A stretch of 64,000 bases of DNA from Sporanaerobium hydrogeniformans (GCF_002735925.1 NZ_PEDL01000016.1:26556-90555); one strand, 5' to 3'; positions 1 through 10,035 are shown, counted from the first letter of the stretch. The notes: generated from the sequence alone by a model not told the origin. Program-made: numbers and translations.

Positions 1-285
1 TCCACTCACTAAACCATAAGTACCTAATTCACCCATCATAATAGGTAGCATAGGATAAATAGGTGGCATTCCTGTCAGTAATGCACTCAGTAAGGGGGTA
101 ACTAAACCACCTATTCCTCCATAAAAGGGGCCACAACTCAGTCCTATAACTAATACAGGAATATGCATAGGTAACAATATAGTTCCTGGAATACCAAAAG
201 CATGGCTCGTTAAATAAGGTAAGATAAGCCCTAATCCAATAAGCATTCCTGCTGTAATAGTTTTCTTTGTTTTTGTTTGAAGCAT
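1..285 (-). CDS. ECF transporter S component, partial (N-terminal 95 residues)
   Basis: Reading frame opens at an ATG at 285 behind GAAAGGAG and runs off the left edge of the window, so only 95 residues are visible. The protein is very hydrophobic with at least two to three membrane segments, and has the pattern LPMHIPVL...GP.YG...G...PLLS..LTGMPP, which is characteristic of the substrate-binding S subunits of energy-coupling-factor vitamin transporters (ECF S component, COG4684-like). Such proteins capture a vitamin or cofactor precursor and work with a shared EcfA/EcfT module. The substrate cannot be told from this fragment. Family call is from motif recall, moderately sure. Confidence 0.7.
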   Translation of the reverse strand, partial: MLQTKTKKTITAGMLIGLGLILPYLTSHAFGIPGTILLPMHIPVLVIGLSCGPFYGGIGGLVTPLLSALLTGMPPIYPMLPIMMGELGTYGLVSG

Positions 286-321
286 ACTCTATTCTCCTTT
301 CTTTCACTTTTTCCCCTTAGC

Positions 322-1440
322 TTATTGAATAGGTGTCTCGAAAAGATCTGCGACATCCTTTAAGCACTCTATAATTTGGATATGCTGTGGGCAATGCTTT
401 TCACACTGTTTACACCCTATACACTCTGATGCCTTACCGTATTTCTCAGTGTAATTAGTATAATAAAGCCGTTGAAGGGAATCACCTTTAGACTTTGTAA
501 ACTTTTCCATATTGTAAAGAGAAAAATAAGTAGGAATAGCAATCTGTTTCGGACAATCCTCTGTACAATATCTGCAAGCCGTACAAGGAATAGCTGTAGC
601 TTCATTAATAAGTTCTACAGATTTTTTCACAATTTCCTGCTCTTGTTTAGTAAGTACTTTAAAGTCCTCCATATATCCTGTATTATCCAGTAGCTGCTTC
701 ATATTAGACATACCACTTAAAACAACCATGACACCCTCAAGGCTTGCTGCATAACGAATTGCCCAAGATGCAACTGTCCTATTGGGGGCATACTCTTTAA
801 ATAATTTTTCTACTTCCTCTGGTACATTAGCTAAAGTACCACCCTTAACGGGCTCCATAACAATAATAGGCTTATTATACTTCTGAGCAATTTCATAACA
901 CCTTCTTGATTGAATACTCGCATTTTCCCAGTCCACATAATTGATTTGAAGCTGAACAAATTCTGTTTCTGGATGAGCTCTTAAAATCTCTTCTAATAAT
1001 TCTGGACTATCATGAAAAGAAAAACCTATCTTTTTGACCTTTCCTTCCTTTTTCTTCTCCTTAACAAATTCAAAACTATTAAGTTTTGTAACGGTTCTAT
1101 AGTTATTTATATTTAGGTTATGAAGTAAGTAATAATCAAAATACTCTACACCACATTTTTCTAGTTGTTCATTAAAGATACGTTCTTGGTCTTCCTCTGT
1201 TTTCAAAAACATAGTAGGAAGTTTTGTAGCTATCTCATATTTTTCTCTTGCATGGCGTTTTACTAAGGTTTCTCTTAATAGTGCTTCGCTTTTTCCTTCA
1301 TGATACATATAGGCCGTATCAAAATAAGTAAAGCCTCTTTCTAAAAAAGTATCTACCATTTGACAGACTTTATCTGTATCAATCTCTTGTGAATTTGCTT
1401 GTAAAGGTAAACGCATAAATCCAAAACCTAATTTTTTCAT
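322..1440 (-). CDS. Aldo/keto reductase with C-terminal 2x[4Fe-4S] ferredoxin domain
   Basis: 372-residue protein. Residues 1 to about 275 are an aldo/keto reductase TIM barrel (GFGFMRLPL start, [16 protein letters not shown], the aldo/keto signature region IGFSFHD). The C-terminal 90 residues carry two Cys clusters, [12 protein letters not shown] and [12 protein letters not shown], each able to bind a 4Fe-4S cluster. Members of this COG1453 type are cytosolic oxidoreductases that probably couple NAD(P)H or ferredoxin to carbonyl reduction; the substrate is unknown. I chose the ATG at 1440 because GAGGAG precedes it and homologous proteins begin MKKLGFG; an upstream in-frame ATG at 1506 would add 22 unrelated residues. 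Confidence 0.88.
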   Translation of the reverse strand: MKKLGFGFMRLPLQANSQEIDTDKVCQMVDTFLERGFTYFDTAYMYHEGKSEALLRETLVKRHAREKYEIATKLPTMFLKTEEDQERIFNEQLEKCGVEYFDYYLLHNLNINNYRTVTKLNSFEFVKEKKKEGKVKKIGFSFHDSPELLEEILRAHPETEFVQLQINYVDWENASIQSRRCYEIAQKYNKPIIVMEPVKGGTLANVPEEVEKLFKEYAPNRTVASWAIRYAASLEGVMVVLSGMSNMKQLLDNTGYMEDFKVLTKQEQEIVKKSVELINEATAIPCTACRYCTEDCPKQIAIPTYFSLYNMEKFTKSKGDSLQRLYYTNYTEKYGKASECIGCKQCEKHCPQHIQIIECLKDVADLFETPIQ

Positions 1441-1543
1441 TTTTTCTCTCCTCACTACTTTATTTTGTCCTCTTAACTGTATCACTTCGAGTTCACTCCA
1501 AGTCAATAGTTTTTTCTAAAAGTTCTCACATCATTAATATAAA

Positions 1544-1582
1544 AGTTCCTATATCTCCTAATAAATAGGATTTATAGGAACT
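1544..1582 (-). terminator. Hairpin terminator after the antiporter gene
   Basis: A perfect 10-bp stem (AGTTCCTATA at 1544-1553 pairing with 1573-1582) lies 35 bases after the antiporter stop codon. On the minus strand it is followed by TTTTATATT, a weak T tract; on the plus strand by CTTTTTTA. It separates the antiporter from the downstream aldo/keto reductase gene. Confidence 0.6.
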
Positions 1583-1616
1583 CTTTTTTATTTTATATAC
1601 TGATTCTTTAATCCCT

Positions 1617-3215
1617 TTAAACATATTGATTAATAACCAATTTATCATTTAGTTTTAAAGTAGTATTTCCATTGGGAATAATAATTTCTCCCTCTCTTTG
1701 AATCATAACTACTAGCTTGCTTGGCTCTAGCTTAATAGAAGATACATTTTTACCAATCCACTCATGACCATCTATTAGTGATAATTCTGTTAGGTAAAAA
1801 TTATCAATAGTCTCTGGAGATTTTGCACTTAACACAAGTACATCTCCCGCACATAGCACAGTATTGCCATCTGGTGTTATTCTTTCCTCACCACGTATAA
1901 GTTGAACAATTAACGTATCAGGTGGCAACTGTATATCACGAATAACCTTTCCAGCCCATAAATGATTCTGCTTAATGGTAAGCTGTATGAATTGTACTGG
2001 AACCTCTTCGATATAGTCATTAAAAGTTTTTAAAACATTGCTTTCTTCATCTATCATATTTAACTTTTTAGCAAGATAAGGTAGCAAAGAACCTTGTAGC
2101 AATATGGAGAATAAAACGATACAAAAGACGATATGAAAAACATCATTTCGTGTATAGGCTGGACTAGTCATAGCCATAATAGCAAAGACAATAGAGGCTG
2201 CTCCACGTAAACCCGCTAAAGCTACCAGTATTTGCTGATTAAGCTTACATCTAAAGGGTGCAAGGAGTAATCCTATAGCTAATGGCCTTGCAACAAAGGT
2301 GAGGAATAAAGCAATGATAAGTGCAGGTACTACAACCTTGGGTAATTCTGAAGGGAAGGAAAGAAGTCCAAGCAAAAAGAAAACCACCATCTGCATAAGA
2401 CCTGTAACTCCATCAAAAAAATGTACCAATGATTTTTTATTACGAAGGGGTTTATTCCCTAAAATAATTCCAAAAATATAAGTACTTAAAAAGCCATTTC
2501 CTCCTAGTAAAGTAGGTGCTGCATAGGAAAAAAGAACAAGTGCAAAGATAAAGATAGTATCAAAGCCTTCCGTTGCAAAGTTAAACCTTTTTAATATACG
2601 AATAGCCATATAGGCAGTAATGACTCCAATCCCTATACCATATACAATCTGTGCAAATAACATATAGGCAATTTTTTCACCACTTACTGAACCACTCATA
2701 AGAGATAGTAACGTTATCGTAAGCATGTAAGAAAAAGGGTCGTTACTTCCACTTTCTACTTCAAGTAAAGAAGCTGTATTATATTTCATATTCAAATTCT
2801 TTGAACGAAGTATGGAAAACACAGAGGCAGCATCTGTCGAGCTAATTACTGAACCAATTAATAAACTCTCTAGTAGTTCTATTTTTAATACAAAATAGCA
2901 AAACAACCCAGTAATGCCGGCGGTTAGGACAACCCCCAGTGTAGAAAGTAAAACAGCTTTAGTAGCAACCGGTCTAGCCTCACTCCATTTTGTCCCAAAT
3001 CCACCATAAAACATAATAAATATAAGAGCTACCGAACATATTTGTTCGGCAAAATTAAAATTATCAAAGGGAATCTTTATAATTCCATCACTTCCGAAGA
3101 ACATTCCAAGCAAAATAAATAACAATAGCATCGGTATCCCTAGCTTACTAGAGACCTTATTAAATACCACACATGCGATAATAATAACCGCTGACACAAG
3201 AAGATAAACTGACAT
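1617..3215 (-). CDS. K+/H+ (or Na+/H+) antiporter, CPA1 family with RCK_C domain
   Basis: 532-residue membrane protein. Residues 1 to about 385 contain some twelve hydrophobic segments, with SSTDAASVFSIL and ESGSNDP, the hallmark acidic transport-site motifs of the CPA1 NhaP/KefB exchangers. The C-terminal part (about 400-532) has two TrkA-C/RCK_C-like beta-rich segments (DTLIVQLIRG, KLVVMIQREG), as in the NhaP2/CvrA subgroup, which exchanges K+ for protons and can be gated by nucleotides. It probably exports K+ or Na+ at the cytoplasmic membrane. It is transcribed alone and ends at a hairpin. Cation specificity is inferred from subgroup only. Confidence 0.85.
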   Translation of the reverse strand: MSVYLLVSAVIIIACVVFNKVSSKLGIPMLLLFILLGMFFGSDGIIKIPFDNFNFAEQICSVALIFIMFYGGFGTKWSEARPVATKAVLLSTLGVVLTAGITGLFCYFVLKIELLESLLIGSVISSTDAASVFSILRSKNLNMKYNTASLLEVESGSNDPFSYMLTITLLSLMSGSVSGEKIAYMLFAQIVYGIGIGVITAYMAIRILKRFNFATEGFDTIFIFALVLFSYAAPTLLGGNGFLSTYIFGIILGNKPLRNKKSLVHFFDGVTGLMQMVVFFLLGLLSFPSELPKVVVPALIIALFLTFVARPLAIGLLLAPFRCKLNQQILVALAGLRGAASIVFAIMAMTSPAYTRNDVFHIVFCIVLFSILLQGSLLPYLAKKLNMIDEESNVLKTFNDYIEEVPVQFIQLTIKQNHLWAGKVIRDIQLPPDTLIVQLIRGEERITPDGNTVLCAGDVLVLSAKSPETIDNFYLTELSLIDGHEWIGKNVSSIKLEPSKLVVMIQREGEIIIPNGNTTLKLNDKLVINQYV

Positions 3216-3535
3216 ATTAGGTACTCCTTTCCATTATTCACCTGTTTTTATACATTCTAACCCCCTTTAACCACACAGGTAATTCTATTTTTTATTCTTT
3301 TATTTATTTTATAATCTTCTATACTATTTTAATATTACTTAACCCTTAAAATTATACCATATCTGACTCATTACCGCATCTTCCTTTCCAGTTATTCCCC
3401 TTATTCTATTTTTATTTTTACTTAATTTTATAAAATTATTTGCAAAAAATTAGCAATAGCTTTAAAATAACATCAAAGAATTACTTTAAGCACCTATGTG
3501 TCTAGTATGCATAAATCTATCTTATGGAGGTTATG
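3216..3535. other. Divergent intergenic region
   Basis: About 320 very AT-rich bases between the start codons of the antiporter (minus) and the thioesterase (plus). It must hold both promoters. The only repeat I can see is a short inverted pair (ACCTGT/ACAGGT around 3242-3286). I looked for a c-di-AMP riboswitch, common before K+ transport genes, and found no conserved core. No open reading frame of note. Confidence 0.5.
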
Positions 3536-3964
3536 ATGCAACCCTATATCCATCACGTACAGTATTACGAAACAGATAAGATGGGTATAACCCATCATTC
3601 CAACTATATTCGTTGGATGGAAGAAGCCCGTGTTGATTTCTTAGAACAAATTGGCTGGAGCTATGCCAAACTTGAAAGCCTTGGAATTGTTTCTCCTGTT
3701 ATTGGCATTGAATGTCTTTACAAGAAAAGTACAACTTTTAACGATAAAATCCAAATTGAACTTAAAGTCACTGAGTATCGTGGTCTTAAGTTTACTCTTG
3801 ATTATGTCATGAAAAATAGAAATTCTAATCAAATTGTAGCTACTGGTAAATCTCGCCATTGCTTTTTAGATGCTGAAGGAAAGCCTCTCCTTCTTAACAA
3901 GAAGTTTCCTGAACTTCACGACGTTTTTAATTATTATCTACAACAAAATGCCAAGCCCATTTAG
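3536..3964 (+). CDS. Acyl-CoA thioesterase, YbgC/FadM type (hotdog fold)
   Basis: 142-residue cytosolic protein that begins with the 4-hydroxybenzoyl-CoA thioesterase signature YYETDKMGITHHSNYIRWME; the Asp in YETDKMG is the usual catalytic acid. The rest (ARVDFLEQIG, FNDKIQIELKV, GKSRHCFLD) follows the single hotdog domain of YbgC. The expected reaction is hydrolysis of short-chain or aromatic acyl-CoA thioesters. Three in-frame ATGs exist at 3524, 3533 and 3536; the GGAGG at 3526-3530 overlaps the first and leaves correct spacing only for the last, so I start there. The gene stands alone and its stop codon lies inside a terminator hairpin. Confidence 0.88.
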   Translation: MQPYIHHVQYYETDKMGITHHSNYIRWMEEARVDFLEQIGWSYAKLESLGIVSPVIGIECLYKKSTTFNDKIQIELKVTEYRGLKFTLDYVMKNRNSNQIVATGKSRHCFLDAEGKPLLLNKKFPELHDVFNYYLQQNAKPI

Positions 3965-3988
3965 CTTTATAAATGGACTTGGCATTTT
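3945..3988. terminator. Bidirectional terminator overlapping the thioesterase stop codon
   Basis: An 11-bp perfect stem AAAATGCCAAG (3945-3955 with 3978-3988), extended by CCAT/ATGG after one mismatch, spans the TAG at 3962-3964. A/T tracts flank both sides, so it can serve the thioesterase (plus) and the converging GH36 operon (minus), whose last stop is at 4052. Confidence 0.75.
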
Positions 3989-4051
3989 AAATAACCAACC
4001 TTTAACACTACTCTATTTACCTTATGTATCCCCCTTTAAATTATTGTTGTT

Positions 4052-6181
4052 CTAATAATTTACTTTAAATATTCTAGCCATGTAGGCATGTGAGAATACA
4101 ACCTCTAAGGTTCCTCTTTCAGCTTCGTAATTAAATTCTACTGTTTCTGATATAGGATAGGCGAGTGTTACCTTCACTTGATTGGGGTCAATTTGCTTTC
4201 TTTTTGGAACTGGCAGTAGACTTATCCTTTCCTCTTCCCCTCCCACCTTCCATACTGCCATATAAGCCGTTCGCTTTTCTTCTATATCACAACCATAGCA
4301 CATCCACTTATCTTCACACATTGCAAGACCAAGTGGCCAATAAGGTAGGCCCTTTTTAATCTCACTCCGAATAGATTTATAAAACTCAATGCCTTCTTTT
4401 ACTAATTGATAACGTTCATTAGATAATTCTACTATATGACCTGATTGGTGAATACGAAGTAAAAGTGCGTTGACCATATTAAAGATAACTTCCTCTTTAT
4501 CCCCTTCCTTTAAAGGATAAGACCATATTGCAGCTTGCTCAGGTGCTACACCTGTTGCTGCATTAGCTGAAATCATAGCATAGTTTAAAAATTCTTCTTG
4601 ATCACTAGTGGATTGTATGCTGCATCTTGCTAACAATGCATAATCCATTCTCAGGCCACCACTTGAGCAGTTTTCAATAACAAGGTTGGGGTATCTCTCA
4701 AATAAACTATCTAACCATTTAAGATAGGCTCTTTCATGTTCTAGGAGGCCCTGCCCAACACTTGTTACCCCAAGCTCTGTCCCAATTCCTGGTTCAATAT
4801 TATAATCTAGCTTAATATAACCTACACCATACTCAGTAATAATACGCTCCATAACTTGATTAATGTAATTCACAACTTCTGGATTACGAAAATCTAATTG
4901 GTAACGGCTTCTATCATAAATACGTTTTCCATGGCGCACAAAAAACCAATCATCTGGTACTTTTTTTGCAATATCACATTCAACGCCCATTACCTCTAGT
5001 TCTAGCCAAATTCCTGGAATCATCCCCAATGCTCTAATAGTGTCTGTCACTTCCTTTATTCCATTTGGAAAGCGCTCTAGACTTTCCTTCCATTCTCCAA
5101 CTTTATTCCACCAGTACCCAGAGTCATACCACCCTGCATCTATTACATAATACTCACAACCAAGTTGGGCAGCTTTCTGAATAAGTGGAAGCTCCTTTTC
5201 TGTTGTAGGGTCTGCCCATAAGCAGTTCATATAGTCATTAAAAATGATGGGTAAATGTTCATTGTCTTTGTTTTTGCGGCGTATACGTCTACGATATTTC
5301 GTCAGTTCTCCTATTGCCTGGTCAAAAGAAGCATCCGAAACACCAACTGCCACAGGAACGCTAGTAAAGGTTTCTTTTGGTTTTAATACTTGACTCCAAT
5401 GAGATTGAATTTCTGTTGGCCCACTCACATTTAGTAGCATATAATCATTTTGATCAGCTATTTCGTAATGCCAAGAGCCATTATGTTCAATTTGCCAAAT
5501 TAGTCCTATATTTGCCTCTTTATTCGTTATAAATCCCATGGGTAAATACGCTTTGGTTGACCAATTCCCTGTATTGGTTACTTCGATACACTTAGAGGTT
5601 CTCCCTATAGAATGATATTGGGTTTTTGAAAAACCTAACTCAGATAAAGTATAGGTTCGCCAATTAAGTTCCTTTTGCCAACCGTTATGAGGAATACTAA
5701 GATGTATTTTATCCTGTGCAAAACTCTCTCCCTCTTTTTCAAATCCTGTATAACTAAAGGAGGATAAATAGGTTAAGGTCTGACTTTTCTCCCCCCTATT
5801 CTCTACTGTATGAGAAAATCTCACTACCTGTACACCTGTAAAAAATTGAATGCTGGAAGTTACTCTTAACTTAGATACAGGTTCTTCTTGGACAATGATT
5901 AAGTGTTTTCCTTGTTCATTTATACTTTCACTCATCTCCACATATTCAAGTAAACATCCTGGTGAGGTCACTACATATTTATTACCGTGTCTTTCATAAG
6001 GTCTATCAAAACCTGCACAATCCAGTTGGACAAACTGAAAACCTTCTTTTAAATGTCCTTCATTAATTATTCTTTTTTTATCATAAGGCACTGAAGCAAA
6101 ATGTAAGAGCTTTAACTGGTTCTCCTTTGAAACAACAAATACAAGATAAATGCCATTTTCATTTATATGTATATACCGCAT
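4052..6181 (-). CDS. GH36-family alpha-galactosidase-like glycosidase
   Basis: 709-residue protein with no signal peptide, so probably intracellular. An N-terminal beta-sandwich (about 1-300) is followed by a TIM barrel with IDAGWYDSGYWW (347-358), YIKLDY (nucleophile Asp459) and SIQSTSDQEE (acid/base candidate Asp527), and a C-terminal beta domain. This order and the KxD...SDxE motifs mark glycoside hydrolase family 36 (clan GH-D), retaining enzymes that mostly release terminal alpha-galactose. The nucleophile context KLDYN differs from the classical KWDMN, so subgroup specificity may differ. It is the last gene of the unit 1 operon, 14 bases after the GH31 gene, suggesting galactosylated xyloglucan oligosaccharides. 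Confidence 0.85.
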   Translation of the reverse strand: MRYIHINENGIYLVFVVSKENQLKLLHFASVPYDKKRIINEGHLKEGFQFVQLDCAGFDRPYERHGNKYVVTSPGCLLEYVEMSESINEQGKHLIIVQEEPVSKLRVTSSIQFFTGVQVVRFSHTVENRGEKSQTLTYLSSFSYTGFEKEGESFAQDKIHLSIPHNGWQKELNWRTYTLSELGFSKTQYHSIGRTSKCIEVTNTGNWSTKAYLPMGFITNKEANIGLIWQIEHNGSWHYEIADQNDYMLLNVSGPTEIQSHWSQVLKPKETFTSVPVAVGVSDASFDQAIGELTKYRRRIRRKNKDNEHLPIIFNDYMNCLWADPTTEKELPLIQKAAQLGCEYYVIDAGWYDSGYWWNKVGEWKESLERFPNGIKEVTDTIRALGMIPGIWLELEVMGVECDIAKKVPDDWFFVRHGKRIYDRSRYQLDFRNPEVVNYINQVMERIITEYGVGYIKLDYNIEPGIGTELGVTSVGQGLLEHERAYLKWLDSLFERYPNLVIENCSSGGLRMDYALLARCSIQSTSDQEEFLNYAMISANAATGVAPEQAAIWSYPLKEGDKEEVIFNMVNALLLRIHQSGHIVELSNERYQLVKEGIEFYKSIRSEIKKGLPYWPLGLAMCEDKWMCYGCDIEEKRTAYMAVWKVGGEEERISLLPVPKRKQIDPNQVKVTLAYPISETVEFNYEAERGTLEVVFSHAYMARIFKVNY

Positions 6182-6195
6182 ATGGTCCCCTTTCT

Positions 6196-8526
6196 CTAAT
6201 CCATTATAATCTCTACTTCTTTTCCTTTAAGCTGTATATTTCTAGGTTCTTTATTACCATGCTCACTGTGAATAATAAGAGTTGGTTCACCTAATAATGT
6301 GTTGAGTTTAACGGATAGCTTATTTCCTTCTCTTCGTGCTTCAACCTGTAGCACTACTTCTCCTTTTAAATTAGGAACCTTACAAACTACTTGGCACTTA
6401 TCTTGTAATTGATAGAGATGTAGCTCTATCCCCTCACAAAAATCATAATCTGGTTTTTCTTTATTTTTGCCTACTGGTAGAAGTGTATTTTCACGTACAA
6501 AAAGTGGCAAATGAAAATAGTCATAGGTTTCTTCATACCACCTGCCACCTTCATAAACTTGACCTGTGAAATAATAGGTCCAGCTTCCCTCTGGCAAATA
6601 GAAGCATCCTCTTCCTTCTTCATTAAAGATGGGAGCCACTAAGAGGGAGTCACCTAACATATACTGCATGTCTAAATCTTTAGTTCCTCTATCTTTTTCA
6701 AATTCCATCACCATAGGCCTTAGTAGAGGAATACCTGTTTGGTGAGAGATAACTGCCATCTGATAAATATAGGGCATCAGCATACATTTTAAGTTTACAA
6801 AATAACGAAGTACATCACAGGCCTCTTCATCAAATAACCAAGGTACACGATAACTAGATGAGCCATGTAAACGGCTATGGGAAGATAAAAGTCCGAACTG
6901 CACCCACCTTTTATATAAATCAGGTGTGGCTGTTTGTTCAAAACCAGAGATATCATGACTCCAATATGAAAAACCTGAAAGTGCCAGGCTTAAACCACCA
7001 CGTAAAGTTTCTGCCATGGAAGGATAATTTGCTGAACAGTCTCCTCCCCAATGAATAGGAAACTGCTGGCTCCCTACAGTAGCACTTCTTGCAAATACCA
7101 TTACCTCATTATCTTTTTTTACTTCTTGTATTGCTTTAAAAACGGCTTGATTGTAGAGGTATGTATAATAATTATGCATAGACACAGGATCCGAACCATC
7201 TTCATACATCACATCTATGGGTATTCTTTCACCAAAATCTGTCTTTACACAATCTACTCCTACTTCTAACAAGGCCTTAATTTTAGAAGTATACCACTTC
7301 GTTGCCTCAGGATTTGTGAAGTCTACAAAAGCAAGACCTGGTTGCCAAAAGTCAGTTTGTTTTATCCCTTTTCCATCTTTACGTCTTACGAAATACTGTT
7401 TTTCTAACCCTTCATAGAAAAGAGACGTCCCTCCTGCAATATAAGGATTAACCCATGCACAAATATGTAAACCTTTTTCTTCTTTATAACGTTTGAGCAT
7501 AGTAGGTACATCCCCAAATGTCTCATCATCCCATTCAAAACCACACCAACGAAGCGCCTTCATCCAATAGACATCAAAGTGGAAAACATGAAGAGGGATA
7601 CGGCGTTCTGCCATGCCGTCAATAAAAGAACTGGTAGTTGCTTCATTATAATTAGTAGTAAAAGAAGTGGTTAACCATAGTCCAAAGCTCCATGCTGGTG
7701 GTAAGGCTGGCTTTCCTGTCATATTTGTATAGCGCTCTACTACCTCCTTAATGGTTGGCCCATAAATAAAATGATACCTTAATTCTTCTCCCTCTACTGA
7801 AAAACCAACATATTCTACCTTCTCAGAAGCTACCTCGAAGGAAACTGGCATCATATGATCCACATAGACCCCATATCCTTCACTCGTTACATAAAAAGGT
7901 ATATTCTTATAAGCAACATCGGATGAAGTGCCTCCATCCTCGTTCCAACATTCCACTACTTGCCCATTTTTACAAAAAGCAGTAAATTGCTCTCCAAAGC
8001 CATATACACGTTCCCCTGCCTTTAAAGATAATTCTGTCACCATATAAGGTGTATAAAGATCCGATAAATAATTGGCTGCTGGCCGCATAGTACTCGGTTG
8101 TTTATCATAGCGAATATAGCCTTGATTACGAAAATCACAGGAAGTAATTATCTTTCCATTAGTTTCAAAACGATAACTACCACTTTTTCTATCAATTCGA
8201 ACAGCCAACTCTCCACACGTCATCAAAGCAAATGCCTCATTTATTTCCACTTCATAAGGTACCTGTGCACCCATTAATTTAAAACGTGCTTCTTTATTTT
8301 GATATCCTTCATAATGCTTGATGCTTACTGCAATATTATTAGGGGCAAAAGCAGTAAAATCCACTATTAATGTGGTTATATTTTGAGCATCACACCGCCT
8401 AGTAATAGGACGTTCTGGTGCGAACATCCTCATACCACTAGATGTTTTTTCTACATAAAAAGCCTGCATGACATATGATGCCTGTACCTTCTCACTACGT
8501 AACCAGTACCCTTCTGTAAACTTCAT
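6196..8526 (-). CDS. GH31 alpha-xylosidase-like glycosidase (YicI type)
   Basis: 776-residue protein without a signal peptide. Residues about 1-270 form the N-terminal beta-sandwich, then the (beta/alpha)8 barrel with FHFDVYWM, CVKTDFGERIP (nucleophile Asp430) and HWGGDCSAN (acid/base Asp496). The 66-residue spacing between the two aspartates equals that of E. coli YicI (416/482), and KTDFGERIP is the YicI alpha-xylosidase signature rather than the WNDMNE of alpha-glucosidases. It should release alpha-xylose from imported isoprimeverose or xyloglucan oligosaccharides. It lies between the sugar-binding lipoprotein and the GH36 gene in the same operon. Confidence 0.9.
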   Translation of the reverse strand: MKFTEGYWLRSEKVQASYVMQAFYVEKTSSGMRMFAPERPITRRCDAQNITTLIVDFTAFAPNNIAVSIKHYEGYQNKEARFKLMGAQVPYEVEINEAFALMTCGELAVRIDRKSGSYRFETNGKIITSCDFRNQGYIRYDKQPSTMRPAANYLSDLYTPYMVTELSLKAGERVYGFGEQFTAFCKNGQVVECWNEDGGTSSDVAYKNIPFYVTSEGYGVYVDHMMPVSFEVASEKVEYVGFSVEGEELRYHFIYGPTIKEVVERYTNMTGKPALPPAWSFGLWLTTSFTTNYNEATTSSFIDGMAERRIPLHVFHFDVYWMKALRWCGFEWDDETFGDVPTMLKRYKEEKGLHICAWVNPYIAGGTSLFYEGLEKQYFVRRKDGKGIKQTDFWQPGLAFVDFTNPEATKWYTSKIKALLEVGVDCVKTDFGERIPIDVMYEDGSDPVSMHNYYTYLYNQAVFKAIQEVKKDNEVMVFARSATVGSQQFPIHWGGDCSANYPSMAETLRGGLSLALSGFSYWSHDISGFEQTATPDLYKRWVQFGLLSSHSRLHGSSSYRVPWLFDEEACDVLRYFVNLKCMLMPYIYQMAVISHQTGIPLLRPMVMEFEKDRGTKDLDMQYMLGDSLLVAPIFNEEGRGCFYLPEGSWTYYFTGQVYEGGRWYEETYDYFHLPLFVRENTLLPVGKNKEKPDYDFCEGIELHLYQLQDKCQVVCKVPNLKGEVVLQVEARREGNKLSVKLNTLLGEPTLIIHSEHGNKEPRNIQLKGKEVEIIMD

Positions 8527-8568
8527 AATCCTCTCTACTCCCTTCTTAATATCCCCTTATTTTTAATA

Positions 8569-8594
8569 AGGCATGGTGCTTAAGCGCCACGCCT
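8569..8594 (-). other. Intercistronic hairpin between binding protein and GH31
   Basis: Arms at 8569-8579 and 8584-8594 pair over 11 bp around a TTAA loop. The two mismatches are G-U on the minus (transcribed) strand but A-C on the plus strand, so it folds best in the operon mRNA. A second short hairpin (CCTTATT/AATAAGG) lies next to it. Likely a 3' stabiliser or partial terminator that raises binding-protein mRNA over the enzymes. Confidence 0.5.
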
Positions 8595-8614
8595 ATACTC
8601 TTTAGCTTATTTTA

Positions 8615-9964
8615 TTATTGAACCCCTTCAATTTCTTTCCAACGTGTTTCAATAGCTGTGCAAGTTGCATCCTTATCTACTGCTCCACCAATATAATCTT
8701 GTATTAAAGCCCCAAACACTTCATGCCAGCTATCTGTTGAATAACATACAGCTAAAGCTGCTGCCCCCTTTTGAGAAGATAGTGCATCACCTTGATTAAT
8801 AATGGCATAGTTAGATGCCGCCGCTCCTTTGATAGGAGGAACAACACCCGCTACATTGGTAAACCATTCCTTACCATAATCAGAAGTATACCACCAGTTC
8901 ACAAAATCTAATGTAGGTTGTAATACTTTGGAATCTTTATAAACATGAAGAGATTGGTCAGACCCAGAAATAACTTGGCACTGCTCAGCTTTATCTGTAA
9001 CAGGATAGCCATCAAAACCAATCTTAATATTAGGGTTAACTGAAAGCACATCTGCTTCAATCCAAGCGCCTTGCCCAACCACCATAGCAGCTTTACCTGT
9101 TCCAAAAGCCGATATTTCTGCATCTAATGCAGTTTCAAGAGGTTTATCATCACCATATTTTACAGCTAAGTCAATAAATTCAAAGAAGTTATTATAAAGC
9201 TCTGGATAGTCAGATACCTTAGCTTCACCTTTTTCAAACATTTGAACAAGTTTAGATACATCCATACCAGCATTTTCAGCCGCTGCGTCTAAATAATGTT
9301 GCCAGACATGTTTAAATACCCACCATTCATTAAAACCTGTTGTAAAAGGTTTATAACCTTTAGCACTAATGGTTTCACAGGCTTGCTTCATTTCAGCTAT
9401 TGTACTTGGAAAGCTAGTAATACCACATTCTTCAAAGATATCTTTGTTATAAACAATTCCAAAATAATTACCTTTAATAGCAATGCCGTATAATCCTCCA
9501 CCTTCTTCCGCTGATTTCATAGCGTCTGCCACTGATTCTTGGATAGTACCTTGTAAGGGCTGACCTGTTAAATCATAAGAATATTCACGGTAAACATCAA
9601 TTTCTTTTCCTGAAGTAGAAGCAAAAATATCTGGAATATCACCTGAATTAATTTTTGCTTTTAATAATGTAGGATAATCATTTTGAGTTGTTTCATAATT
9701 AATTGTTACATGAGGTGCTACCTCTTTATAAGCTTCGATTAGTTCTGTCATAGCATCTGCATACTCTGGTGAATTAATAAACATATAGATTTCACATGGC
9801 TCTTCTGAAGTGTTTGGCTTTGCTGCTGGTGTTTCTTTTTGTTGTGATTGGTTAGATGCCACTGGTGCTTTTTCTGCTGCTTCTTTTGATGCCCCTCCAC
9901 ATCCTGCAAGTACAAGAGCTGCCATAGATGCACTAAGTAAAATACTTATCCATTTCTTTTTCAT
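8615..9964 (-). CDS. Sugar ABC transporter substrate-binding lipoprotein
   Basis: 449 residues. The N-terminus MKKKWISILLSASMAALVLAGCGG is a lipoprotein signal with the lipobox LAGC (Cys22), followed by a low-complexity linker rich in Ala, Gln and Lys. The body is a family 1 extracellular solute-binding protein (COG1653, MsmE/UgpB type). It captures an oligosaccharide outside the membrane and hands it to the two permeases upstream in the operon. Context with GH31 and GH36 enzymes suggests an alpha-xylose- or galactose-decorated oligosaccharide. It is the third gene of the operon, 71 bases after the MalG-like permease, with a hairpin in the gap. Confidence 0.9.
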   Translation of the reverse strand: MKKKWISILLSASMAALVLAGCGGASKEAAEKAPVASNQSQQKETPAAKPNTSEEPCEIYMFINSPEYADAMTELIEAYKEVAPHVTINYETTQNDYPTLLKAKINSGDIPDIFASTSGKEIDVYREYSYDLTGQPLQGTIQESVADAMKSAEEGGGLYGIAIKGNYFGIVYNKDIFEECGITSFPSTIAEMKQACETISAKGYKPFTTGFNEWWVFKHVWQHYLDAAAENAGMDVSKLVQMFEKGEAKVSDYPELYNNFFEFIDLAVKYGDDKPLETALDAEISAFGTGKAAMVVGQGAWIEADVLSVNPNIKIGFDGYPVTDKAEQCQVISGSDQSLHVYKDSKVLQPTLDFVNWWYTSDYGKEWFTNVAGVVPPIKGAAASNYAIINQGDALSSQKGAAALAVCYSTDSWHEVFGALIQDYIGGAVDKDATCTAIETRWKEIEGVQ

Positions 9965-10003
9965 TGAAAACCCTCCTTTTTTATCCCATTGGGAAAAATC
10001 TAT

Positions 10004-10029
10004 TTTAATAGCTCGTATCAGCTATTAAA
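10004..10029 (-). other. Intercistronic hairpin before the binding-protein gene
   Basis: A perfect 10-bp stem TTTAATAGCT (10004-10013 with 10020-10029) with a 6-base loop sits between the MalG-like permease stop (10036) and the binding-protein start (9964). With the hairpin at 8569-8594 it flanks the lipoprotein cistron on both sides, a layout that often protects a highly expressed segment after processing. Confidence 0.5.
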
Positions 10030-10035
10030 TTCACA

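Noticed and set aside
3216..3535. Possible c-di-AMP (ydaO) riboswitch before the K+/H+-type antiporter
   Set aside because: Only a 6-bp inverted repeat is visible; the conserved riboswitch core is absent.
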